Below, in pieces: positions 1-4,429 of a stretch of 6,742 nt of DNA (position 1 is the stretch's first letter; every line of letters starts with the position of its first letter). The stretch comes from Pseudomonas sp. (lineage in GTDB: Bacteria; Pseudomonadota; Gammaproteobacteria; Pseudomonadales; Pseudomonadaceae), in assembly GCA_003525045.1 (NCBI GenBank), contig DQGF01000432.1, positions 692 through 7,433 on the forward strand. Direction: 5' to 3'. Position numbers and translations under genes: made by a program. The notes beneath the pieces were generated by a model. That model saw only the letters and a program-made list of their open reading frames with translations, did no database searches and had not been told where the DNA came from.

Positions 1-25
1 TGTCATCACTGACAGCGGCCGTTTT
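1..25 (+). repeat. Direct repeat copy 1 flanking vapBC
   Basis: These 25 bases are identical to 824-848. The match stops on the right at 26 (T-tract versus GCC) and may continue to the left beyond the window. Both copies are the distal half of a terminator hairpin, and they bracket the toxin-antitoxin cassette. Confidence 0.9.
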
Positions 26-28
26 TTT
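1..28 (+). terminator. Right half of an intrinsic terminator (left arm outside window)
   Basis: The sequence TGTCATCACTGACAGCGGCC is followed by G and a run of seven T. TGTCA and TGACA form the top of a hairpin. The GCGGCCG that follows would pair with a CGGCCGC expected just before position 1, as in the complete copy at 811-848. Seven T after a GC-rich arm is typical of a Rho-independent terminator for a + strand transcript arriving from outside the window. The missing left arm is inferred from the second copy. Confidence 0.65.
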
Positions 29-74
29 AGAAGCTATCAACCCACCTGCCTTTACCCTTCGTCCAACGTTACGT

Positions 75-94
75 ATATCCCGTTGACATATCCC
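75..94 (+). promoter_or_regulatory. Candidate VapBC operator (direct repeat ATATCCC)
   Basis: ATATCCC occurs at 75-81 and again at 88-94, a 13-bp period, and overlaps the -35 box of the vapBC promoter. VapB antitoxins normally repress their own promoter by binding repeats there, with VapC as co-repressor. The position fits that role, but the assignment is inference, and many VapBC operators are inverted rather than direct repeats. Confidence 0.35.
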
Positions 95-110
95 TCCATG
101 ATTCTATCCT
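83..110 (+). promoter_or_regulatory. Sigma-70 promoter of vapBC
   Basis: A perfect -35 box TTGACA (83-88) is followed after 16 bp by TATCCT (105-110), a 4/6 match to the -10 consensus. Transcription would start near 117, about 35 nt before the vapB start codon. This gives the cassette its own promoter independent of the upstream gene. Confidence 0.6.
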
Positions 111-140
111 TTGGGAATCGCAACGCACCCGTAAAAACAC

Positions 141-146
141 AGGAGG
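141..146 (+). promoter_or_regulatory. Ribosome binding site that fixes the vapB start
   Basis: AGGAGG, a near-perfect anti-16S match, lies 5 nt before the ATG at 152. It selects this ATG over the TTG at 83, which is part of the -35 box and lies upstream of the expected transcript start. Confidence 0.8.
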
Positions 147-151
147 CCGGA

Positions 152-382
152 ATGGAACAGACAACCCTTTTCATGAGCAATCGAAGCCAGGCCGTCCGCC
201 TTCCCAAAGCTGTTGCAATGCCAAGTGATGTGAAACGAGTCGACGTGGTAGCTATTGGCAGGGCTCGCATCATCACCCCTGCAGGTGAAACCTGGGACAG
301 CTGGTTCGATGAGGATAGCGTGAGTGCAGACTTCATGGCCGACCGGGAACAACCAGCCGATCAGGAGCGTGAGTCGTTCTAA
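152..382 (+). CDS. vapB: VapB-type antitoxin (AbrB/SpoVT-like, VagC/MvpT family)
   Basis: This 76-aa protein is the antitoxin of a type II toxin-antitoxin pair. It neutralises VapC by direct binding and, with VapC, normally autoregulates the operon. Residues 1-45 form the swapped-hairpin DNA-binding part, with the family core SNRSQAVRLPKA at 9-20 and ITPAGETWDSWFD at 41-53. The acidic, flexible C-terminal tail (54-76, ending QERESF) is the region that occupies the toxin active site in this family. The sequence strongly resembles enterobacterial VapB/MvpT from memory. The start is set by AGGAGG at 141-146. The TAA stop shares one base with the vapC ATG (TAATG), so the two are translationally coupled. 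This cassette looks less GC-rich than the permease and transporter genes beside it, which fits horizontal acquisition. Confidence 0.93.
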   Translation: MEQTTLFMSNRSQAVRLPKAVAMPSDVKRVDVVAIGRARIITPAGETWDSWFDEDSVSADFMADREQPADQERESF

Positions 383-789
383 TGATCAAATTCATGCTCG
401 ACACCAACATCTGCATCTTCACGATCAAGAACAAGCCGCAAATCGTACGAGAAGCCTTCAACCGTCATAACGGACAGTTGTGCATTAGTGCCGTCACGCT
501 GATGGAGTTGATTTGCGGTGCCGAAAAATCAGCAGCGCCCGAAAAGAACCTCGCGGTGATCGAGGGGTTAGCAGCCCGCCTTGAAGTCCTGCCTTTCGAT
601 AATGAAGCGGCTGCACACACCGGAATGATTCGGTCCGAGCTGGCAAAGGCTGGAACGCCCATTGGCCCCTATGACCACATGATTGCCGGGCACGCGCGCT
701 CACGCGGGTTCATTGTCGTAACCAACAACCGACGGGAATTCGAACGGGTCCCGGGATTGCGCGTAGAGGACTGGGTTCACCCCGCCTGA
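382..789 (+). CDS. vapC: VapC toxin, PIN-domain ribonuclease
   Basis: This 135-aa protein is a single PIN domain and acts as a Mg2+-dependent endoribonuclease in the cytoplasm. The close Salmonella and Shigella homologues cleave initiator tRNA-fMet in the anticodon loop. That target is transferred here by family resemblance, not shown by the sequence. The acidic site is intact: D7 in FMLDTN, E42 in TLMEL, D98 in PIGPYDHMIAGHA, and probably E119 in TNNRREFERVPG. The length matches the usual 130-135 aa. The ATG overlaps the vapB stop by one base, and no separate strong ribosome site is needed. The pair appears complete and probably functional. It ends 22 bp before the terminator at 811-848, which also serves the convergent gabP. 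Confidence 0.94.
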   Translation: MIKFMLDTNICIFTIKNKPQIVREAFNRHNGQLCISAVTLMELICGAEKSAAPEKNLAVIEGLAARLEVLPFDNEAAAHTGMIRSELAKAGTPIGPYDHMIAGHARSRGFIVVTNNRREFERVPGLRVEDWVHPA

Positions 790-810
790 ACGACTACAGA
801 CAACGAAAAC

Positions 811-848
811 AAAAACGGCCGCCTGTCATCACTGACAGCGGCCGTTTT
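811..848. terminator. Bidirectional intrinsic terminator between convergent vapC and gabP
   Basis: The hairpin's outer arms are A-tract plus CGGCCGC (812-822) and GCGGCCGTTTT (838-848). The inner arms are TGTCA (824-828) and TGACA (833-837), around a TCAC loop. One C (823) is bulged. The stem is about 16 bp including the A-T base pairs. Read on + it ends in TTTT after vapC. Read on - it ends in TTTTT (815-811) after the gabP stop at 866. It therefore plausibly terminates both genes. Confidence 0.88.
824..848 (+). repeat. Direct repeat copy 2 flanking vapBC
   Basis: This is a 25-base exact match to positions 1-25 and makes up the right half of the terminator hairpin at 811-848. With copy 1 it encloses about 800 bp that contain only vapBC and its control sequences. 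Confidence 0.9.
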
Positions 849-865
849 GCCTCACAGGGTACGAA

Positions 866-2257
866 TCAGTTCAGCACCACCGCACCCAGCTTCTGCAGCT
901 TGCGACGGCGAGCCACAAGCAAACCGGTAGCCACCACCAACACGCTCAGCAGACCGGTCGCAAGGATCTCCACGCGATGGGCTTCCTGGAACAGCATGAT
1001 CGTCAGGATGCCGACGATGAACACGATCACCGCATAGGTCAGGCCAGGGAACAGCCACATCCGGAAGGCAATCTTCTCACCCGCAATCACGCGCTTCTGG
1101 CGCATGCGCAGCTGGGAAACCGCAATCACCAGGTACACCAGCAACGCGATGGCGCCGGAGCTGGCCAGCAGGAATTCGAACACCGCGGCCGGAGCCACGT
1201 AGTTGGCGAATACCGCGAGGAAGGCGGCTGCGGTGGACAGGATCACTGCCCAATACGGCGTGCCGCTGCCATTGGTGCGTGTGGATACGGCCGGTGCATC
1301 GCCGCGCTTGCCCAGGGAGAACAGCATGCGCGACGCGGTGTAGAGCGCCGAATTCAGACAGCTGGTCACGGCAACCAATACAACGATGTCGACGATCAGC
1401 TTGGCATTCGGGATGCCCATGCGCTCAAGCACGGTCTGGTAGGAACCGACAGCTGCCAGCACTGGGTCATTCCAGGGCACAAGCGCCACGACGATGAAGA
1501 TCGACACGAGGTAGAACAAGCCAATCCGCCAGATCACCGAATTGGTCGCCTTGGAGATTTGCTGGCCCGGGTTCTTCGATTCCGCGGCCGCGATGGTCAC
1601 GATTTCGGTGCCCATGAACGAGAACATGGTCGTCAACATGGCAGCGAGTACAGCACCCATGCCGTTTGGCAGGAAGCCTTGGGTATCGAACAAATGGGAC
1701 ACGCCGCTGACCTGGCTGTTCGGCAGGAAGCCGAAAATAGCCAGAACGCCCAGGACAATGAAACCGATGATCGCCAGGACTTTGACCAGGGCGAACCAGA
1801 ACTCGAATTCACCGTAGTTCTTCACACTGAACAGGTTGGTCACCGTCAGCAGCAAGGTGATGACCAGGGTGAAGGCCCAGATCGCCACGTTGGGGAACCA
1901 GGCGTGCAGGATGGTTGCGGCGGCGTTGGCCTCCAGCGGGATGACCAGCACCCAGAACCACCAGTAGAGCCAGCCGATGGTGAAACCGGCCCAGTGACCG
2001 ATCGCGCGATCGGCGTAGGTCGAGAAGGAACCGGTGTCCGGCGAAGCGACAGCCATTTCGCCGAGCATGCGCATCACCAGCACCACCAGGGTACCGGCGG
2101 CAGCGTAGGCCAACAGCACAGCCGGGCCTGCTGCAGCGATAGCGTGGCCGGAGCCGACGAACAGGCCGGCACCGATAACCCCGGCGATCGACAGCATGGT
2201 CACATGACGCGGTTTGAGCCCCTGTTCGAGGCCATTGGAGCTTGGGGTACTGCTCAT
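866..2257 (-). CDS. gabP: GABA permease (APC-superfamily amino-acid:proton symporter)
   Basis: This is a 463-aa inner-membrane transporter that imports gamma-aminobutyrate, and possibly related amino acids, with protons. It feeds GABA to GabT/GabD for use as nitrogen and carbon source. About 12 hydrophobic segments are visible. The APC TM1 signature GVIGAGLFVG is at residues 26-35, after the conserved LKPRHVTMLSIA. Long blocks match E. coli GabP from memory, including SPDTGSFSTYAD, WLYWWFWVLVIPLEAN, SVKNYGEFEFW, MFSFMGTEIVTIAAAES and SCLNSALYTASRM. The length is close to E. coli GabP (466 aa). The ATG at 2257 is chosen because AAAGGTAG lies 8 nt before it and family proteins begin here. A TTG at 2329 would add 24 unconserved residues. 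A sigma-54 element lies upstream at 2367-2353. The gene is transcribed towards vapC and shares its terminator. gabD and gabT are not in the window. Confidence 0.93.
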   Translation of the reverse strand: MSSTPSSNGLEQGLKPRHVTMLSIAGVIGAGLFVGSGHAIAAAGPAVLLAYAAAGTLVVLVMRMLGEMAVASPDTGSFSTYADRAIGHWAGFTIGWLYWWFWVLVIPLEANAAATILHAWFPNVAIWAFTLVITLLLTVTNLFSVKNYGEFEFWFALVKVLAIIGFIVLGVLAIFGFLPNSQVSGVSHLFDTQGFLPNGMGAVLAAMLTTMFSFMGTEIVTIAAAESKNPGQQISKATNSVIWRIGLFYLVSIFIVVALVPWNDPVLAAVGSYQTVLERMGIPNAKLIVDIVVLVAVTSCLNSALYTASRMLFSLGKRGDAPAVSTRTNGSGTPYWAVILSTAAAFLAVFANYVAPAAVFEFLLASSGAIALLVYLVIAVSQLRMRQKRVIAGEKIAFRMWLFPGLTYAVIVFIVGILTIMLFQEAHRVEILATGLLSVLVVATGLLVARRRKLQKLGAVVLN

Positions 2258-2262
2258 TGAAA

Positions 2263-2270
2263 CTACCTTT
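2263..2270 (-). promoter_or_regulatory. Ribosome binding site that fixes the gabP start
   Basis: Read on the - strand this is AAAGGTAG. Its AGG lies 8 nt before the ATG at 2257-2255. No comparable site precedes the in-frame TTG at 2329. Confidence 0.7.
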
Positions 2271-2301
2271 GTAAGGAAAAGCGAATGCGTGCATCCCGCT
2301 T

Positions 2302-2343
2302 GGCGTTCCTTCTCGTAAAAAGAAACCAACGGGGGCGTTCCTT
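2302..2343 (-). repeat. AAGGAACGCC direct repeat in the gabP leader
   Basis: GGCGTTCCTT on the + strand (AAGGAACGCC in the gabP sense) occurs at 2302-2311 and 2334-2343, 32 bp apart or about three helical turns. The distal copy covers the predicted sigma-54 start near 2341. It could be an operator. The AAGGA cores would also suit RsmA/CsrA binding to the mRNA. Neither is demonstrated. Confidence 0.4.
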
Positions 2344-2352
2344 ATTCCGCAC

Positions 2353-2367
2353 GCAATAATTGCGCCA
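2353..2367 (-). promoter_or_regulatory. Sigma-54 (-24/-12) promoter of gabP
   Basis: On the - strand the sequence is TGGCGC-N5-TTGC, with N5 being AATTA. It has the invariant GG (2366-2365) and GC (2354-2353) exactly 10 nt apart, and matches the TGGCAC-N5-TTGC consensus at all but one position. Transcription would start near 2341, leaving an 84-nt leader before the gabP ATG. RpoN dependence implies control by an enhancer-binding activator such as NtrC or CbrB, and fits a nitrogen/carbon scavenging permease. The -12 part overlaps the inverted repeat CGCAAT-A-ATTGCG (2352-2364). Confidence 0.72.
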
Positions 2368-2518
2368 AAATGTTACAGACTCCTCAAATCCGTGGTTTGT
2401 AGCGCGAACTGACAGTCATCGCAAGCCATTGAAATTAATAGCACTTCGCCAGATCGTTACCCTGCAACCCACTTCAATAACGAAACAGTGCTTCAAAAAC
2501 ACACCAAAAAATGCTCGA

Positions 2519-2535
2519 CGCACAATAAAAGTGCG
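2519..2535. promoter_or_regulatory. NtrC-like enhancer dyad
   Basis: CGCAC-N7-GTGCG (N7 = AATAAAA) is a perfect 5-bp inverted repeat. It has the GCAC-N7-GTGC core and spacing of the NtrC consensus TGCACYANNNTGGTGCA, although the inner YA/TG bases mostly differ. Its centre (2527) lies about 186 bp upstream of the predicted gabP start and about 104 bp upstream of the predicted ABC operon start, both usual enhancer distances. NtrC as the binder is inference. Confidence 0.45.
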
Positions 2536-2543
2536 GATCCGCA
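2532..2543. promoter_or_regulatory. 12-bp perfect palindrome, possible regulator site
   Basis: TGCGGATCCGCA is perfectly self-complementary and overlaps the right arm of the NtrC-like dyad by 4 bp. It lies mid-way in the divergent region, as an operator would. No specific regulator is recognised. Confidence 0.35.
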
Positions 2544-2604
2544 ACGTTTGGCCGGTTAGCGCTTCCAACACCCCGCCAAAGCTGGCAACATCGCGCCCTT
2601 TTTG

Positions 2605-2619
2605 TGGCACCCGCCGCGC
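2605..2619 (+). promoter_or_regulatory. Candidate sigma-54 promoter of the ABC importer operon
   Basis: TGGCAC-N5-GCGC, followed by T, has a perfect -24 half. The invariant GG (2606-2607) and GC (2618-2619) are 10 nt apart, but the -12 half has GCGC instead of TTGC. The start would be near 2631, giving a 188-nt leader that contains the inverted repeat at 2728-2791. It is weaker than the gabP element, but I found no convincing sigma-70 alternative. Confidence 0.45.
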
Positions 2620-2634
2620 TTTTTATTTAAAAGC
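2618..2634. repeat. AT-rich inverted repeat overlapping the sigma-54 -12 region
   Basis: GCTTTT and AAAAGC are separated by 5 nt and span the predicted -12 to +1 stretch of the ABC operon promoter. This could be a repressor site or simply A/T-rich start-site sequence. Confidence 0.3.
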
Positions 2635-2727
2635 AGGGTTCAAACGGCTGTTCGGTTGATAGCAGCGCGACAGTCTGCTGTACCAATGCGACAACCTGCC
2701 ACACGCCACCCGTTTACCGCCCGTAGC

Positions 2728-2791
2728 GCTGTTGGCTGCCATTCAGACGCTATGCTAGCTTGGCCGCCTCGCCAGGAAGGCCGCCAACAGC
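2728..2791 (+). promoter_or_regulatory. Leader stem-loop upstream of the ABC ATPase gene
   Basis: GCTGTTGGC (2728-2736) is perfectly complementary to GCCAACAGC (2783-2791). After a one-base mismatch the stem continues with GCC (2738-2740) and GGC (2779-2781), giving about 12 bp. The 38-nt apical region can form a smaller stem between CTTGGC and GCCAGG. The structure ends within 15 nt of the leader ORF start codon and just before CAGGAG, so it could influence translation initiation. I see no recognised riboswitch class. Confidence 0.4.
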
Positions 2792-2805
2792 AGGAGCGAA
2801 ACACT

Positions 2806-2826
2806 ATGAGGAACGCACATGGCTGA
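2806..2826 (+). CDS. Six-codon leader ORF overlapping the ATPase start
   Basis: ATG AGG AAC GCA CAT GGC TGA encodes MRNAHG and stops inside the ATPase gene, three codons into it in another frame. CAGGAG (2791-2796) lies 9 nt upstream. The ORF covers both the GAGGAA ribosome site (2808-2813) and the ATG (2819) of the ATPase. Ribosomes translating it would occupy the ATPase start region, so coupling or interference is possible. It may also be chance. Arg, Asn and His codons are present, but there is no run of one codon as in classical attenuators. Confidence 0.25.
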   Translation: MRNAHG

Positions 2827-3592
2827 GGCCACGCCCGCGCTTGAAATCCGCAACTTGCACAAACGCTACGGACAGCTTGAGGTGCTCAAAGGCATCTCGC
2901 TGACCGCCCGCGACGGCGATGTGATCTCGATCCTGGGTTCCTCCGGTTCCGGCAAGTCCACGTTCCTGCGCTGCATCAACCTGCTGGAAAACCCGCATCA
3001 GGGGCAGATCCTGGTGGCCGGCGAAGAACTCAAGCTCAAAGCCGCGAAGAACGGTGAACTGGTCGCTGCCGACGGCAAGCAGATCAATCGCCTGCGCAGC
3101 GAGATCGGTTTTGTGTTTCAAAACTTTAATCTGTGGCCACACATGAGCGTGCTCGACAACATCATCGAAGCCCCGCGCCGGGTGCTCGGCCAAAGCAAAG
3201 CCGAGGCTATCGAAGTCGCCGAAGCCTTGCTGGCCAAGGTCGGCATCGCCGACAAGCGCCACGCTTACCCCGCGCAACTGTCCGGCGGTCAGCAACAACG
3301 GGCGGCCATCGCCCGCACCCTGGCGATGCAACCCAAGGTGATCCTGTTCGACGAACCCACCTCCGCCCTTGACCCGGAAATGGTCCAGGAAGTACTTAAT
3401 GTCATCCGCGCATTGGCCGAAGAAGGCCGCACCATGTTGCTCGTGACCCATGAAATGGGCTTTGCCCGTCAGGTCTCCAGCGAAGTGGTGTTCCTCCACC
3501 AGGGCCTGGTAGAAGAGCAAGGATCGCCACAGCAGGTGTTCGAAAACCCGCTTTCGGCGCGCTGCAAACAATTCATGTCCAGCAACCGCTAA
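2819..3592 (+). CDS. Polar amino-acid ABC importer, ATP-binding subunit (HisP/ArtP/OccP family)
   Basis: This 257-aa cytoplasmic ATPase drives the importer encoded downstream. All nucleotide-binding motifs are intact: Walker A GSSGSGKST at 40-48, Q-loop glutamine 101 in VFQNFNLWPHM, signature LSGGQQQR at 154-161, Walker B VILFDEP at 174-180 with catalytic E179, D-loop SALD at 182-185, and switch histidine H211 in VTHEM. The QNFNLWPHM stretch and the overall length are typical of the HisP/polar amino-acid branch. The insertion of charged residues around 70-90 resembles HisP. The start is set by GAGGAA at 2808-2813, 5 nt before the ATG. This is the first gene of the operon, divergent from gabP, and 13 nt before the binding-protein gene. 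From memory it matches a conserved Pseudomonas transporter for histidine and/or basic amino acids. The substrate is not settled by the sequence. Confidence 0.93.
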   Translation: MAEATPALEIRNLHKRYGQLEVLKGISLTARDGDVISILGSSGSGKSTFLRCINLLENPHQGQILVAGEELKLKAAKNGELVAADGKQINRLRSEIGFVFQNFNLWPHMSVLDNIIEAPRRVLGQSKAEAIEVAEALLAKVGIADKRHAYPAQLSGGQQQRAAIARTLAMQPKVILFDEPTSALDPEMVQEVLNVIRALAEEGRTMLLVTHEMGFARQVSSEVVFLHQGLVEEQGSPQQVFENPLSARCKQFMSSNR

Positions 3593-3605
3593 CGGAGCTA
3601 CCCGC

Positions 3606-4352
3606 ATGCAGAACTACAAAAAAATCTTCCTGGCTGCTGCCGTCACCCTGGCCTTCAGCGCCGGTGCCGCTGCCGAGACCTTGAAGATGGGCATCGAAGC
3701 GGCCTACCCGCCGTTCAACAACAAAGATGCCAGTGGCAATGTCGTCGGCTTCGACAAGGAAATCGGCGACGCCCTGTGCGCCAAGATGAAAGTCGAATGC
3801 ACCGTGGTCACGTCCGACTGGGACGGCATCATCCCGGCCCTGAACGCCAAGAAGTTCGACTTCCTGATCTCCTCGATGTCGATCACCGACGAGCGTAAGC
3901 AAGCGGTGGACTTCACCGACCCGTACTACTCCAACAAGCTGCAATTCATCGCGCCGAAAAACGTCGACTTCAAAACCGACAAGGACTCCCTGCAAGGCAA
4001 AGTGATCGGCGCACAACGTGCGACCCTCGCCGGTACCTGGCTGGAAGACAACATGGAAGGCGTTGAAGTCAAACTCTACGACACCCAGGAAAACGCTTAC
4101 CTGGACCTGACTTCCGGTCGCCTGGACGGCATCCTGGCCGACAAGTATGTCAACTACGAATGGCTGAAAAGCGACGCCGGCCGCGCCTACGAGTTCAAGG
4201 GCGACCCGGTGGAAGAAAGCGACAAGATCGGTATCGCTGTCCGTAAAGGCGATGAGATTCGCACGAAGCTCAATACCGCACTGAAAGAAATCGTCGCTGA
4301 CGGCACTTACAAGAAGATCAACGACAAGTACTTCCCGTTCAGCATCTATTGA
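3606..4352 (+). CDS. Periplasmic amino-acid-binding protein (HisJ/LAO/ArtJ-like)
   Basis: This 248-aa protein captures the amino acid in the periplasm and delivers it to the two permeases. Residues 1-23 are a classical Sec signal peptide: K5-K6, a hydrophobic core, then AGAAA before E24. The rest is a type 2 periplasmic-binding fold. Aligned by hand with HisJ/LAO, the amino-acid pocket is kept: Y34, S89-S90-M91-S92, R97 (in ITDER) for the ligand carboxylate, T140, and D179 (in GILADK) for the ligand amino group. E31 stands where HisJ/LAO have the side-chain-contacting D11, and W72 stands at the position-52 aromatic/leucine. Retained acidity suggests a cationic ligand such as arginine, lysine, ornithine or histidine; this is inference. 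GGAG (3594-3597) precedes the ATG by 8 nt. A hairpin follows the stop, as is common where the binding protein is made in excess. Confidence 0.93.
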   Translation: MQNYKKIFLAAAVTLAFSAGAAAETLKMGIEAAYPPFNNKDASGNVVGFDKEIGDALCAKMKVECTVVTSDWDGIIPALNAKKFDFLISSMSITDERKQAVDFTDPYYSNKLQFIAPKNVDFKTDKDSLQGKVIGAQRATLAGTWLEDNMEGVEVKLYDTQENAYLDLTSGRLDGILADKYVNYEWLKSDAGRAYEFKGDPVEESDKIGIAVRKGDEIRTKLNTALKEIVADGTYKKINDKYFPFSIY

Positions 4353-4364
4353 TTCTGACTGCCT

Positions 4365-4394
4365 GACTGGCGCCGCTCGCTGACGGCGCCAGTC
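4365..4394 (+). ncRNA. Intercistronic stem-loop between binding-protein and permease genes
   Basis: GACTGGCGCCG (4365-4375) pairs perfectly with CGGCGCCAGTC (4384-4394), an 11-bp, very GC-rich stem with an 8-nt loop. No T-run follows, so it is not a standard terminator. Such hairpins after a binding-protein gene usually protect the upstream message from 3' exonucleases or cause partial termination, giving more binding protein than permease. That role is inferred from position. Confidence 0.7.
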
Positions 4395-4429
4395 CCTGGC
4401 ATTGCCTGCCGCGATTTGAAAAGAAATCC

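Larger units (their letters stand above)
2258..2818. other. Divergent regulatory region between gabP and the ABC importer operon
   Basis: These 561 bp contain no credible protein gene apart from a six-codon leader ORF. The centre (about 2370-2560) is visibly more AT-rich than the flanking genes. In order it holds the gabP ribosome site, the AAGGAACGCC repeat, the gabP sigma-54 element, an NtrC-like dyad and adjoining palindrome, a weaker + strand sigma-54 element, and a leader inverted repeat ending at the ATPase translation start. The arrangement suggests shared control of two uptake systems transcribed away from each other. Confidence 0.6.

Noticed and set aside
83..151. A 23-codon N-terminal extension of VapB from TTG at 83
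   Set aside because: The TTG is part of the -35 box, the extension is not family-like, and AGGAGG sits just before ATG 152.
977..2260. A long (427-codon) open frame opposite gabP
   Set aside because: It is low-complexity, rich in H, Q, G and R, the typical antisense shadow of a GC-rich membrane-protein gene.
2258..2329. A 24-codon extension of GabP starting at TTG 2329
   Set aside because: It has no good ribosome site, its residues are unlike GabP N-termini, and AAAGGTAG plus ATG at 2257 fit the family start.
2371..2376. TGTTAC as a CbrB half site upstream of gabP
   Set aside because: The partner half at the expected spacing is absent, so this is only a hexamer match.
2360..2659. A 99-codon + strand open frame in the divergent region
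   Set aside because: It has no ribosome site, no recognisable domain and irregular composition, and it runs across the proposed promoters.
2732..2756. Sigma-70 promoter with TATGCT at 2751-2756 for the ABC operon
   Set aside because: The -10 is fair, but the only TTG-like -35 (TTGGCT, 2732-2737) gives a 13-bp spacer, and no other -35 is near the proper distance.
4365..4394. Calling the hairpin after the binding protein a Rho-independent terminator
   Set aside because: No T-run follows, and the downstream permeases must be expressed from the same operon.
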